This document shows, piece after piece, positions 53,290 through 62,054 of a stretch of 64,000 bases of DNA (the first letter of the stretch is position 1; the number at the start of each line of letters is the position of its first letter). The position numbers and the translations under genes were made by a program. The notes under the pieces are model-generated. The model saw nothing but the letters and a program-made list of their open reading frames with translations. It was not told the origin of the DNA and ran no database searches. The stretch lies in NCBI RefSeq assembly GCF_036227105.1, contig NZ_CP109434.1:5613001-5677000 (forward strand), in the 5' to 3' direction. Source of the DNA: Amycolatopsis sp. NBC_01488. Its GTDB lineage: Bacteria; Actinomycetota; Actinomycetes; Mycobacteriales; Pseudonocardiaceae.

Positions 53290-54063
53290 CGAGTCTTCGA
53301 CGAGGATGTCCGTGCGCTCGTCGACCTGCAGGACAGCTTCGGCGTACGCGTGGACGTGCCGGCTCATCCGGCGGACGGCCGCGTCGGGGTCCTGGGCGCG
53401 GATGGCGTCGGTGATCGAGCGGTGGGCGCGGACCGTGGTCTTGCGGACCTCCGCGTCGACGAACTCCTCGTTCTCCGTCGCCGCGTAGATGGCCCGGGAC
53501 AGCGCGGTCATCAGGCCGGTCAGCAGCTCGTTGTGGCTGGCCGTCGCCACCCCGACGTGCCAGTCCACGTTGGCCTGCAGGAACTGCGCCAGGCTGCCGG
53601 ACGAGTCCGCGATCGCCTTGTTCGCCGCTTCCAGCCGGTCCAGGTCCGCGTCGGTGCGGTTGCGGGCGGCCAACCGAGCACAGAACGGCTCGATCGCTTC
53701 GCGCGTTTCCAGCAGGTCGGCGAGGCGGATCTGCTGGCCGCGGATGAGCAGGCTGACCGACGACGCCACCGAGTCCTGGCCCGGGCGCTGCACGAACGCA
53801 CCGCCGGCCCGGCCGGTCTTGATCCGCACCAGGCCCTGGACCTCGAGGATGCGCAGCGCTTCCCGCACCGTCGTGCGGCTCATCGCCGTCTGGGTCACCA
53901 GTTCGCGTTCCGGCGGCAGCGCGGTGCCCTCCGGGTACTCGCCGTTGAGGATGCGTTCGCGAAGTTCGTTCGCGAGCACGTCAGAGGCCTTCGGCACCTC
54001 CATCGGAGCGAGCCGGACCGGCGATCGGACGGTCTTGGGCTCCTGCGCGCGAGCGCCCGTCAT
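53287..54063 (-). CDS. GntR-family regulator, FadR (FCD) subfamily
   Basis: 258 residues. The winged helix (about 20-90) reads ASDVLANELRERILNGEYPE and MSRTTVREALRILEVQGLVR, then IKTGRAGGAFV. The FCD ligand domain has LADLLETREAIEPFCARLAA, with the metal-ligand pattern of Asp/His residues in WHVGVATASHN and AHRSITDAI. FCD regulators bind palindromes of the form TGGTCnnACCA and respond to acids or acyl-CoAs. GGTCTGACC lies 27 bp upstream of its own start, and like boxes occur at six other promoters here, so it is the probable regulator of the cluster. Confidence 0.9.
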   Translation of the reverse strand: MTGARAQEPKTVRSPVRLAPMEVPKASDVLANELRERILNGEYPEGTALPPERELVTQTAMSRTTVREALRILEVQGLVRIKTGRAGGAFVQRPGQDSVASSVSLLIRGQQIRLADLLETREAIEPFCARLAARNRTDADLDRLEAANKAIADSSGSLAQFLQANVDWHVGVATASHNELLTGLMTALSRAIYAATENEEFVDAEVRKTTVRAHRSITDAIRAQDPDAAVRRMSRHVHAYAEAVLQVDERTDILVEDS

Positions 54064-54080
54064 GTGGTTCTCCCAACAAG

Positions 54081-54098
54081 TGGTCTAACGGTCTGACC
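54081..54098. promoter_or_regulatory. FadR-type operator candidate (box 6), self-regulatory
   Basis: TGGTCTAACGGTCTGACC: a half-site followed by the full palindrome GGTCTGACC (54090-54098). It lies 27 bp from the GntR start and 75 bp from the divergent acyl-CoA dehydrogenase start. Confidence 0.65.
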
Positions 54099-54173
54099 TA
54101 AGTTACCATTTTCGCAGTATCGTCCGCGATGCATTGAAGCAGTAGTCGGCACCGGAATCCGGGAGGCGCGGGC

Positions 54174-55190
54174 ATGCGGTGGACCCTGACCGAGGACCAG
54201 GAACTGTTCCAGGAGTCCTTCAAAGGCTGGCTGGAGCGGTTCGCTCCGACGGACCAGGTGCGGCGCTGGCTGGAGTCCGGTGATCCCACGCCGTTCGAAC
54301 GCCGCTTCGTCGAAGAAGGCTGGTTCACCGTCGGCACGGCCGAAGAACACGGTGGTCAGGGCGGCGGCCTGGTCGAACTCGCGCTGGCCGCCGAAGAACT
54401 CGGCCGTTCCGCGGCGCCCTCGGCCGCGTGGCTGGCCGCACTGCTGGCCGCTCCGTTTTTGTCCGGAAAGCCCGAGCTGGCGGCCGCTTCCCTGGAGGAC
54501 GGCGAATTCGTCGTACTCGCCCTGAGCGCCGACCGTCCGCTGGACGCCGACGGTCGAGCGGGCGAGTACGTGCTCGCCGGCGATCGGGCGCGACGATTCC
54601 TCGTGCCGGACGGCGATCGGGTGCTGCTCGCCGAGGCTTCCGCGGTGCCCCGCAAGCTCTTGGACCGGAGCCGGTCGGTCGCCGACCTTGCGGTGCGGGC
54701 CGGGGAGACCGTGGTTCCCGAGGGGGCCCGGAGCTTGCGGCGGCAGGCGGCCTTGCGGGCCGCGGTGCTCGTCGCGGCCGACAGTCTCGGTGCGGCGGAA
54801 CGGATGCTCGAACTCGCGGTCGAATACAGCAAGCAGCGTCACCAGTTCGGCGTCCCGATCGGCTCGTTCCAGGCCGTCAAGCACGCGGCCGCCACCATGC
54901 TGGTGGACGTCGAAGCAGCACGCTCGCTCGTCTACTACGCGGCCGCGTCGGTCGAGGCCGGTCACGAGGACGCGGCTTTGCACGCGGCCGCGGCCAAAGC
55001 CCAGGTCTGTGCGGCAGGGGAGCGGATCGCCGACAGTGCGCTCACCGTGCACGGCGCCATCGGCTACACCTGGGAGCACGACCTGCAGCTGTTCTACAAG
55101 CGCGCCAAGCTGAACAACCGTCTCTTCGGTGGCCCCGGCGTCTGGAACGAGCGTCTCGCCGCCGCGCTTCCGCTGGTGCCGGTGGCCTAG
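54174..55190 (+). CDS. Acyl-CoA dehydrogenase, smaller-subunit type
   Basis: 338 residues, shorter than normal (about 380). MRWTLTEDQELFQESFKGWL, then EEGWFTVGTAEEHGGQGGGL and RHQFGVPIGSFQAVKHAAAT. The catalytic-region sequence HGAIGYTWEHDLQLFYKRAK has the Glu expected in FadE27/ChsE-like partners. The middle b-barrel domain is abbreviated. It is likely the partner of the 389-residue dehydrogenase at 50081, though three genes apart. Preceded by GGGAGG; single gene under box 6, ended before box 7. Confidence 0.85.
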   Translation: MRWTLTEDQELFQESFKGWLERFAPTDQVRRWLESGDPTPFERRFVEEGWFTVGTAEEHGGQGGGLVELALAAEELGRSAAPSAAWLAALLAAPFLSGKPELAAASLEDGEFVVLALSADRPLDADGRAGEYVLAGDRARRFLVPDGDRVLLAEASAVPRKLLDRSRSVADLAVRAGETVVPEGARSLRRQAALRAAVLVAADSLGAAERMLELAVEYSKQRHQFGVPIGSFQAVKHAAATMLVDVEAARSLVYYAAASVEAGHEDAALHAAAAKAQVCAAGERIADSALTVHGAIGYTWEHDLQLFYKRAKLNNRLFGGPGVWNERLAAALPLVPVA

Positions 55191-55196
55191 ATTTTT

Positions 55197-55205
55197 GGTC
55201 AGTCC
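55197..55205. promoter_or_regulatory. FadR-type operator candidate (box 7) at the main operon promoter
   Basis: GGTCAGTCC, 44 bp before the GTG at 55249. Next to it TTGTAT (55208) and ATACAA (55223) form an inverted repeat overlapping a good -10 element, TATAGT (55211-55216). This promoter drives at least nine overlapping or closely spaced genes. Confidence 0.6.
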
Positions 55206-55248
55206 TTTTGTATAGTTAGTCCATACAAGGAGTAGCGGGAGACTTGCT

Positions 55249-56415
55249 GTGGACTTTGAGCTGACCGAAGACCAGGCCACGATCCGGGCGGCGGTGGCCG
55301 ACCTGGCGGGCAAGTTCGACGACGACTACTGGCTCGCCAAGGACGAGGCCCACGAGTTCCCGGCCGAGTTCTACGACGCGTTCGCCCAGGGCGGCTGGCT
55401 CGGGATCACCACGCCGGAGGAGTACGGCGGCCACGGCTTCGGCATCACCGAAGCCGCGCTGCTGCTGGAAGAGGTCTCCGCGTCGGGTGGCGGGATGAAC
55501 GCCGCCAGTTCGATGCACCTGTCGATCTTCGGCATGCACCCGGTGATCAAGCACGGCTCGGAGGAGCTGAAACGCCGGACGCTGCCGAGGATCGTCACGG
55601 GCGACCTGCACGTCTGCTTCGGCGTCACGGAACCCGGCGCCGGCCTGGACACCACGCGGATCACGACGTTCGCCCGCCGCGACGGCGACCACTACGTCGT
55701 CAACGGCCGCAAGGTCTGGATCTCCAAGGCGATGGAGTCCGAAAAGGTCCTTCTGCTGACCAGGACGACCAAACTCGAAGACGTCGAGAAGAAGACCGAC
55801 GGGCTCACGCTGTTCCTCACCGACCTCGACCGTGCGCACGTCGACATCCGGCCGATCCGCAAGATGGGCCGCAATGCCGTGACGTCGAACGAGCTGTTCA
55901 TCGACGACCTGCGCGTGCCCGTCGAGGACCGCGTCGGCGAAGAGGGCGAAGGCTTCAAGTACCTCCTCGACGGCCTCAACCCCGAACGGATGCTCGTCGC
56001 CGCCGAAGCCCTCGGCCTCGGCCGGGTCGCGCTGAAACGCGCCGTCCGCTACGGCAACGAACGCGAGGTGTTCGGCCGGCCGATCGGGATGAACCAGGGC
56101 CTGCAGTTCCCGCTGGCCGACTCGCTCGCCCGGCTCGACGCCGCGGAACTGGCCCTGCGCAAGGCGACCTGGCTCTACGACAACGGAAAACCCTGCGGCC
56201 GCGAGGCGAACACCGCCAAGTACCTCTGCGCCGACGCCGGGTTCCAGGCGGCCGACCGCGCCCTGCAGACCCACGGCGGCATGGGCTACTCGGAGGAGTA
56301 CCACGTCGCGCGGTACTTCCGCGAAGCTCGGCTGCTCAAGATCGCCCCGCTGAGCCAGGAGATGGTCCTCAACTACCTCGGCTCGCACGTCCTCGGCCTC
56401 CCCAGGAGTTACTGA
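55249..56415 (+). CDS. Acyl-CoA dehydrogenase, full-length (AliB-type candidate)
   Basis: 388 residues. MDFELTEDQATIRAAVADLA, VTEPGAGLDTTRITTFARRD, GRKVWISKAMESEKVLLLTR, and REVFGRPIGMNQGLQFPLAD. The catalytic Glu region is intact: QTHGGMGYSEEYHVARYFRE. It ends with HVLGLPRSY. First gene of the long operon with BadH/BadI homologues. In cyclohexanecarboxylate pathways an enzyme of this kind (AliB) makes cyclohex-1-ene-1-carboxyl-CoA, so that role is proposed. GTG start; its last base is shared with the next ATG. Confidence 0.87.
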   Translation: MDFELTEDQATIRAAVADLAGKFDDDYWLAKDEAHEFPAEFYDAFAQGGWLGITTPEEYGGHGFGITEAALLLEEVSASGGGMNAASSMHLSIFGMHPVIKHGSEELKRRTLPRIVTGDLHVCFGVTEPGAGLDTTRITTFARRDGDHYVVNGRKVWISKAMESEKVLLLTRTTKLEDVEKKTDGLTLFLTDLDRAHVDIRPIRKMGRNAVTSNELFIDDLRVPVEDRVGEEGEGFKYLLDGLNPERMLVAAEALGLGRVALKRAVRYGNEREVFGRPIGMNQGLQFPLADSLARLDAAELALRKATWLYDNGKPCGREANTAKYLCADAGFQAADRALQTHGGMGYSEEYHVARYFREARLLKIAPLSQEMVLNYLGSHVLGLPRSY

Positions 56416-57149
56416 TGTTCCGACTCAACGGCCGCGCCGCCCTGGTCACCGGGGCCGGCGGCGGCATCGGCGCGGCGGTGGCGAAAGCGTTCGCCGACGC
56501 GGGCGCCAAAGTCCTCGTGACCGACATCGACGAGCAGGCGGCCAAGACGACCGCCGAAGCCATCGGTGCGGAGTACTGCGTACTCGACGTCCGCGACGCG
56601 CAAGCCGCGGCCGACGCGGCACGCCAGGCGGCGGCCCTGGCGGACGGCACCTTGCACATCTTGGTCAACAACGCGGGCGCGATCGCCCCGGCGATGTTCC
56701 CCGACCTCACCGAAGAGGCGTTCCGCCGCATCCTCGACATCCACGTCGTCGGAAGTTTCGTCTGCAGCAAGGCCGTCCTGCCCTACCTGCCGGAGGACGG
56801 GACCGGCCGGGTCATCAACGTCACCTCCGCCGCCGGTCTGACCGGCACGATCGGTCAGGCCAATTACGGCGCCGCGAAGGCCGGGATCATCGGCTTCACC
56901 AAGTCGCTGGCCAAGGAACTCGCACGCCGCAACGTGACCGTGAACGCGCTCGCGCCGCTGGCCGCGACGGCGATGACCGAGAACATCCGCGCCAACGAGA
57001 AGCTCGCGGCGAGGACCCTCGCCCGGATCCCGCTCGGCCGCTGGGCCGAGCCCGACGAGATTGCCGGCAGCTTCGTGTTCTTCGCCTCGGACGCCGCCGG
57101 GTACATCACCGGCCAGGTCCTCCCGGTCGACGGCGGGACGGTGATCTGA
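56415..57149 (+). CDS. Short-chain dehydrogenase (FabG-like)
   Basis: 244 residues with full SDR motifs: ALVTGAGGGIGAAVAKAFAD, ILVNNAGAIAPAMFPDLTEE, catalytic Ser in VINVTSAAGLTGTIGQANYG and Tyr-x3-Lys in NYGAAKAGIIGFTKSLAKEL. The C-terminus is GYITGQVLPVDGGTVI. It probably acts as a 3-hydroxyacyl-CoA dehydrogenase before the thiolase encoded next. It overlaps both neighbours by one base. Confidence 0.87.
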   Translation: MFRLNGRAALVTGAGGGIGAAVAKAFADAGAKVLVTDIDEQAAKTTAEAIGAEYCVLDVRDAQAAADAARQAAALADGTLHILVNNAGAIAPAMFPDLTEEAFRRILDIHVVGSFVCSKAVLPYLPEDGTGRVINVTSAAGLTGTIGQANYGAAKAGIIGFTKSLAKELARRNVTVNALAPLAATAMTENIRANEKLAARTLARIPLGRWAEPDEIAGSFVFFASDAAGYITGQVLPVDGGTVI

Positions 57150-58324
57150 TGCGCCACGGACGCGAAGTGCTCATCGCCGAAGCCGTGCGGACCCCGATCG
57201 GGAAATCCCACCCGGAGCGGGGCTGGTACCGCGACACGCACCCGAACACGATCCTCGCGGCCTGCTACACCGAGCTGCTGACCCGCGGCGGGTTCGCGCC
57301 GGACGTCGTCGAGGATCTCGTGATCGGCTGCACCGCGCCGTTCGGCGAACAGTCGCGCAACATCGGCCGCAACGCCTGGCTCCAGGCCGGCTACCCGCCC
57401 GAGGTCCCGGCCGTGACGCTCGACCGGCGGTGCGGTTCCGCGCAGACGGCGATCGAGATGGCGGCGGGTCTGGTCGGCACCGGCACCCACGACGTCGTCA
57501 TCGCGGGCGGCGTCGAGCACATGGGGCACGTGCCCATCGACTCGCCGGTGAAGATCCAGGAACTGTACGGCGACCCGTGGCCGCCCGAGCTGCGCGACCA
57601 GTACGCCTTCGTGCACCAAGGCGAAAGCGCCGAGCTGATCGCGGACCGCTGGGACATCGGCCGGTCCGAACTGGACGAGTTCGCCGCCCGCTCGCACCGG
57701 CTGGCCACCGAGGCCCGGGACGCGGGCCGCTTCGACGCCGAGATGATCCCCCTCGACCTGGCAGGGGAGACCCGCCGGAGCGACCAGAGCATCCGTCCCG
57801 GCACCAGCGTCGAGACCCTCGCCGGGTTGAAACCCGCGTTCCGCAAGGAGAACGGCCGGATCACCGCGGGCAGCTCGTCGCCGATTTCGGACGGCGCCGC
57901 CGCGGTTCTGCTCGCCTCCCGCGAGGCCGCCGAGGAGCACGGACTGCGGGCACGAGCGCGGATCGTCGACCAGCTGACCGTCGGCGTGGACCCGATCATC
58001 ATGCTGACCGGGCCGATCCCGGCCACTCGCAAACTGTTGGACCGCAACGGCATGTCGGTCGGCGACATCGACCTCTTCGAGGTGAACGAAGCCTTCAGTT
58101 CCGTGGTCCTGGCCTGGGAACGCGAGCTGAAGCCGGACATGGACCGCGTGAACGTCAACGGCGGCGCCATCGCGCTCGGCCACGCGGTCGGCGCGACCGG
58201 CGCCCGGCTGGTGGCGACGATCGTCGCCGAACTGGAGCGCCGGGACGCCGAATTCGGTCTGGTCACGATGTGTTGCGGTGGCGGTCTCGGCACCGCGACG
58301 CTGATCCAGCGGCTCGGCGCATGA
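57149..58324 (+). CDS. Thiolase (acetyl-CoA C-acyltransferase)
   Basis: 391 residues. Nucleophile Cys in TLDRRCGSAQTAIEMAAGLV, His in NGGAIALGHAVGATGARLVA, and the second Cys in VTMCCGGGLGTATLI. Also DIDLFEVNEAFSSVVLAWER. All three catalytic positions are intact. It cleaves a 3-oxoacyl-CoA, for example 3-oxopimeloyl-CoA if the BadHI route operates. An ATGA overlap joins it to the CoA-transferase gene. Confidence 0.92.
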   Translation: MRHGREVLIAEAVRTPIGKSHPERGWYRDTHPNTILAACYTELLTRGGFAPDVVEDLVIGCTAPFGEQSRNIGRNAWLQAGYPPEVPAVTLDRRCGSAQTAIEMAAGLVGTGTHDVVIAGGVEHMGHVPIDSPVKIQELYGDPWPPELRDQYAFVHQGESAELIADRWDIGRSELDEFAARSHRLATEARDAGRFDAEMIPLDLAGETRRSDQSIRPGTSVETLAGLKPAFRKENGRITAGSSSPISDGAAAVLLASREAAEEHGLRARARIVDQLTVGVDPIIMLTGPIPATRKLLDRNGMSVGDIDLFEVNEAFSSVVLAWERELKPDMDRVNVNGGAIALGHAVGATGARLVATIVAELERRDAEFGLVTMCCGGGLGTATLIQRLGA

Positions 58325-59529
58325 TCGACCTCAGCCCCTACGTGCGGCCGGGCTCGGGCGTCTGGTGGAGCCAGGCGAGCGCCGAGCCGACCCCGCTCGT
58401 GCACGCCCTGCTCGACCAGGCCGACGCCCTCGGCCCGGTGCGCGCGTTCTGCGGCCTGAGCTGGGACGAACGCCTGACGCGGCAGCTGCCGGAGAGCGTC
58501 ACGCTGTCGTCCTACGGCGCGCTCGGCGAGCTGCGGCGGCTCGACCGGCTCGACGTCGTGCCGTGCCACTACTCGGCCCTGCCGCGCCTGTTCGCCGAAG
58601 GCGCCCTGCCGTCCGATGTCGGCTTCGTGCAGGTCTCGCCTCCGGATGCCGACGGCAGGTGCTCGCTCGGCGTCGGCGTCGACTACATCGCCGACGCTCT
58701 CGAGCACACGCCGGTGCTGCTGGCCGAGGTCAACCGGCGGATGCCCGCGACCACCGGGACCCCGCGCATCCCGCTGAGCCGGTTCGCCGCGGTCGTCGAG
58801 ACCGATCGGCCCCTGGCCGAAGCGCCGGCTCGCGCGGCCGACGACGTAGAGCTGGCCATCGCCCGGCACGTCGCCGAGCTGGTCGAGGACGGCGACACCC
58901 TGCAACTCGGCGTCGGGTCGCTGCCGACCGCCGTGCTCGACGCGCTGGCTGGACACCAGGACCTCGGTGTCCACTCGGGAATGATCTCCGACGGCGTGCT
59001 CCGGCTCGTCGAGAAAGGCGTGGTCACCGGCGCCCGCAAGGAGATCGACCGGGGGCTGGTCGTCACCGGCGCCGCTCTCGGCAGCACCGAGCTGTACGAC
59101 CGGCTCTCCGAGCTGCCGGTCGAGTTCCGGCCCGCGAGCTACACCCACGCCCCGCACGTCCTGGCCCGGCTGGGTTCGTTCGTCTCGGTCAACTCGGCGA
59201 TCGAGGTCGACCTGACCGGCCAGGTGGGCGCCGAACAGCGTCGCGGAGTCCACATTGGAGCGATCGGTGGACAAGTCGACTTCTCCCGGGCGGCCGCGCT
59301 GACCGGCGCGCGGTCGATCATCACCGTGCGCGCCCGCTCGCGACAGCACTCCACGATCGTCCCGAGGCTTGACGGGCCGGTCACCACCGGACGGTCCGAT
59401 GTGGACCACGTGGTCACCGAGTACGGCGTCGCGCACCTGCGCGGCTGCGACCTGACCGAACGGGCTCGGCGGCTGGCCGCGATCGCGGCGCCCGAGTTCC
59501 GCGAAGACGTGCTGGAGGGAACGAAATGA
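58321..59529 (+). CDS. Acetyl-CoA hydrolase/transferase-family CoA-transferase
   Basis: 402 residues of the Cat1/4-hydroxybutyrate CoA-transferase family. The active-site Glu lies in FVSVNSAIEVDLTGQVGAEQ, and the CoA-binding glycine segment reads HIGAIGGQVDFSRAA. Late motif VVTEYGVAHLRGCDLTERAR is diagnostic. It swaps CoA between acetyl-CoA (or another acyl-CoA) and an acid, which would recycle CoA or activate a pathway intermediate without ATP. ATGA overlaps at both ends. Confidence 0.88.
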   Translation: MIDLSPYVRPGSGVWWSQASAEPTPLVHALLDQADALGPVRAFCGLSWDERLTRQLPESVTLSSYGALGELRRLDRLDVVPCHYSALPRLFAEGALPSDVGFVQVSPPDADGRCSLGVGVDYIADALEHTPVLLAEVNRRMPATTGTPRIPLSRFAAVVETDRPLAEAPARAADDVELAIARHVAELVEDGDTLQLGVGSLPTAVLDALAGHQDLGVHSGMISDGVLRLVEKGVVTGARKEIDRGLVVTGAALGSTELYDRLSELPVEFRPASYTHAPHVLARLGSFVSVNSAIEVDLTGQVGAEQRRGVHIGAIGGQVDFSRAAALTGARSIITVRARSRQHSTIVPRLDGPVTTGRSDVDHVVTEYGVAHLRGCDLTERARRLAAIAAPEFREDVLEGTK

Positions 59530-60440
59530 GGCCAGACCGGGTGCACGTCCGCGAGGTCGGGCCGCGCGACGGGTTTCAGAACGAGCCCGAGCGCATCCCG
59601 ACCGGCGAGAAGGTGCGGCTGATCAACGCGCTCGCCCGCACAGGCCTCAAGCGCATCGAGGTGGCGAGTTTCGTCCGCGCGGACGTCATCCCGCAGCTGT
59701 CCGACGGCGCCGAGGTGCTCGACCGGATCGACGTGCCCGGCGACGTCCGGCTGATGGTGCTCGTGCCGAACAGCAAGGGCCTCGACAACGCGCTGAAGGC
59801 TCGCGAGAAGTTCCACGAAGCCGCGATCTTCGTCAGCGCTTCGGAGACCCACAACAAGAAGAACGTCAACCGCGCGATCGCCGACACCATGGCCGACAAC
59901 GACGTCATGGCCCGCCGGATCACCGACGCCGGACTCGGGTGCGCCGCGGTCATCGCGACGTCGTTCGGCTGCCCCTACGAGGGCAAGGTTCCCCTGGACC
60001 GCGTTCTTGGTCTGGCCGAACGCTTCGCCGAGGCCGGCGCGACCGAGATCGGTTTCGGGGACACCACGGGCATGGCGAACCCCGCGTACGTCTCGGAGTT
60101 CTTCGCCGCCGCCCTGGACCGGCTGCCGGGCGTCGAGGTCACCGCACACTTCCACAACACCCGCGGGCAGGGCTTGGCCAACGCCTTCGCCGCTCTGGAA
60201 GCCGGGTGCACGAGCTTCGAGTCGAGCTTCGGGGAGCTGGGCGGTTGCCCGGTCCCGCCCGGCTCCACCGGCAACATCGCCACCGAGGACCTGGTCAGCA
60301 TGTTCCACGAGATGGGCGTTGCCACCGGAATCTCCCTGCCCGCGCTCATCGACGCCGCACGGGACGTCCAGGACGTCCTCGGCCGCAAGCTGACCAGCCA
60401 TTCGATCGTCGCCGGCCCCGTCCAGTGGGCTCACGCGTAA
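59526..60440 (+). CDS. Hydroxymethylglutaryl-CoA lyase-like enzyme
   Basis: 304 residues of the DRE-TIM family. VREVGPRDGFQNEPERIPTG has the catalytic Arg-Asp, IGFGDTTGMANPAYVSEFFA and EVTAHFHNTRGQGLANAFAA supply metal-ligand His-x-His, and SFGELGGCPVPPGSTGNIAT has the active-site Cys loop. HMG-CoA lyases cleave 3-hydroxy-3-methylglutaryl-CoA into acetyl-CoA and acetoacetate. Its presence suggests that a branched or tertiary 3-hydroxyacyl-CoA arises in this pathway, for instance from a substituted ring. Substrate is inference. Confidence 0.88.
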   Translation: MRPDRVHVREVGPRDGFQNEPERIPTGEKVRLINALARTGLKRIEVASFVRADVIPQLSDGAEVLDRIDVPGDVRLMVLVPNSKGLDNALKAREKFHEAAIFVSASETHNKKNVNRAIADTMADNDVMARRITDAGLGCAAVIATSFGCPYEGKVPLDRVLGLAERFAEAGATEIGFGDTTGMANPAYVSEFFAAALDRLPGVEVTAHFHNTRGQGLANAFAALEAGCTSFESSFGELGGCPVPPGSTGNIATEDLVSMFHEMGVATGISLPALIDAARDVQDVLGRKLTSHSIVAGPVQWAHA

Positions 60441-60450
60441 AGGAGAGAAC

Positions 60451-61209
60451 ATGAGCAATCGCGTCGCCCTCGTCACCGGTGGTGCGCAGGGCATCGGGCA
60501 GGGCATCGCGCTGGCCCTCGGCGAACACGGGCACCGCGTCGCCATCGCCGACCTCAACCTCGAGGCCGCGCAGGCCACGGCCGAGAAGATCACCGCGGCC
60601 GGCGGCACCGCCCTCGCGGTGCAGGCCGACATCACCGACACCGCGTCCGTGCAGGCCGCGGTGAAGACGGTCACCGACGAACTGGGCCCGATCGAGATCG
60701 TCGTCAACAACGCCGGCTGGGACGACTTCATGAAGTTCGTCGACACCGACGAGGACTTCTGGGACCGCATCCTCGACATCAACTTCAAGGGCGCGCTGCG
60801 GGTGATCCGGACCGTCGTCCCGGGCATGATCGAGCGCGGCTTCGGCCGCGTGATCAACATCGGCTCGGACGCCGGCCGCGTCGGCTCGTCGCTGGAAGCC
60901 GTCTACTCGGGCGCCAAGGGCGGCATCATCGCCTTCACCAAGACCCTCGCCCGCGAGGTCGCGACCAAGGGCGTCACCGCCAACACCGTGTGCCCCGGTC
61001 CGACCGACACGCCGGCGCTGCGCAAGTTCGCCGACAGCTCCGGGCAGGACGCCGACAAGGTGCTCGGCGGCATGGTCCGCGCGGTCCCGATGAAGCGGCT
61101 CGCCCAGCCCGAGGACATCGCCGCCGCCGTCGCGTTCTTCGCCTCCGACGCGGCCGGGTACATCACCGGTCAGACCCTTTCGGTCAGCGGCGGATTGACC
61201 ATGGCATGA
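60451..61209 (+). CDS. badH: 2-hydroxycyclohexanecarboxyl-CoA dehydrogenase (BadH-like SDR)
   Basis: 252 residues. It resembles BadH of Rhodopseudomonas palustris as I recall it: VVNNAGWDDFMKFV, RVINIGSDAGRVGSSLEAVY, SGAKGGIIAFTKTLAREVAT, TVCPGPTDTPALR and ITGQTLSVSGGLTM all have counterparts. SDR catalytic Ser, Tyr and Lys are present. The reaction would oxidise 2-hydroxycyclohexane-1-carboxyl-CoA to the 2-keto compound with NAD. The next gene encodes a BadI-like hydrolase overlapping by ATGA, the same pairing as in R. palustris. AGGAGA site. Confidence 0.8.
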   Translation: MSNRVALVTGGAQGIGQGIALALGEHGHRVAIADLNLEAAQATAEKITAAGGTALAVQADITDTASVQAAVKTVTDELGPIEIVVNNAGWDDFMKFVDTDEDFWDRILDINFKGALRVIRTVVPGMIERGFGRVINIGSDAGRVGSSLEAVYSGAKGGIIAFTKTLAREVATKGVTANTVCPGPTDTPALRKFADSSGQDADKVLGGMVRAVPMKRLAQPEDIAAAVAFFASDAAGYITGQTLSVSGGLTMA

Positions 61210-62030
61210 GCGTGGACTGGAAAGAGGCAGGGTCTTACGAAGACATCCGCCTCGACTACAGCGGCGACGGGATCGCCAAGATCACGATCTGCCGTCCGGA
61301 GGTGCGCAACGCGTTCCGGCCGCAGACGTTGGTCGAGATCTCCGACGCGCTCGACGCCGCCCGCGAGGACACGTCGATCGGCGTGATCATCCTGACCGGC
61401 GAAGGTGAGCTGGCCTTCTGCTCGGGCGGCGACCAGCGCGTCCGGGGCGACACCGGGTACGTGTCCGAGCCCGGGCGGCCGGGCCGGTTCCACGTCACCG
61501 ACCTGCACGTCCAGATCCGGCGGCTGCCCAAACCGGTGGTCGCGATGGTCGCCGGGTACGCGGTCGGCGGGGGACAGGTCCTGCAGCTCGTCTGCGACCT
61601 GGCGATCGCCGCCGACAACGCGTGGTTTGGTCAGACCGGTCCCCGCGTCGGCTCCTTCGACGGCGGCTTCGGCGCTGGGCTGCTCACCCAGCTCGTCGGC
61701 GCGCGCAAGGCCAAGGAGATCTGGTTCCTGTGCCGCCAGTACGACGCCCGCCAAGCCCTCGAAATGGGCCTGGTGAACACCGTCGTCCCGCTGAGCGAGC
61801 TGGAGAACGAGACCGTCGCGTGGTGCCGGGAGATGCTCGAGCTGTCGCCGTTCGCGCTGCGGCTGCTCAAAGCCAGCTTCCACGCCGCCGAGGACGGGCT
61901 CGCCGGGATCCAGCAACTTGCCCACGACGCCAACCTGCTCTTCTACGCCTCCGAAGAGGCCAAGGAGGGCCGCGAGGCGTTCAAGGAGAAACGCGCCCCC
62001 GACTTCGCGCGGTTCCCGCGCCGCCCCTGA
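61206..62030 (+). CDS. badI: 2-ketocyclohexanecarboxyl-CoA hydrolase (BadI-like, MenB-related)
   Basis: 274 residues of the MenB/BadI branch of crotonases. LAFCSGGDQRVRGDTGYVSE, AGYAVGGGQVLQLVCDLAIA, WFGQTGPRVGSFDGGFGAGL and KEIWFLCRQYDARQALEMGL match both BadI and MenB. Genes for menaquinone synthesis are absent around it and a BadH-like gene precedes it, so hydrolytic ring opening of 2-ketocyclohexane-1-carboxyl-CoA to pimeloyl-CoA is favoured. It ends EKRAPDFARFPRRP, as in BadI. MenB activity is the alternative. Confidence 0.75.
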   Translation: MSVDWKEAGSYEDIRLDYSGDGIAKITICRPEVRNAFRPQTLVEISDALDAAREDTSIGVIILTGEGELAFCSGGDQRVRGDTGYVSEPGRPGRFHVTDLHVQIRRLPKPVVAMVAGYAVGGGQVLQLVCDLAIAADNAWFGQTGPRVGSFDGGFGAGLLTQLVGARKAKEIWFLCRQYDARQALEMGLVNTVVPLSELENETVAWCREMLELSPFALRLLKASFHAAEDGLAGIQQLAHDANLLFYASEEAKEGREAFKEKRAPDFARFPRRP

Positions 62031-62054
62031 ACCAGTCCACTGTGGAGGAAGACG

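Noticed and set aside
61629..61637. GGTCAGACC inside the badI-like gene
   Set aside because: It encodes part of the conserved WFGQTGP segment, so the match follows from protein sequence; not counted with the promoter boxes.
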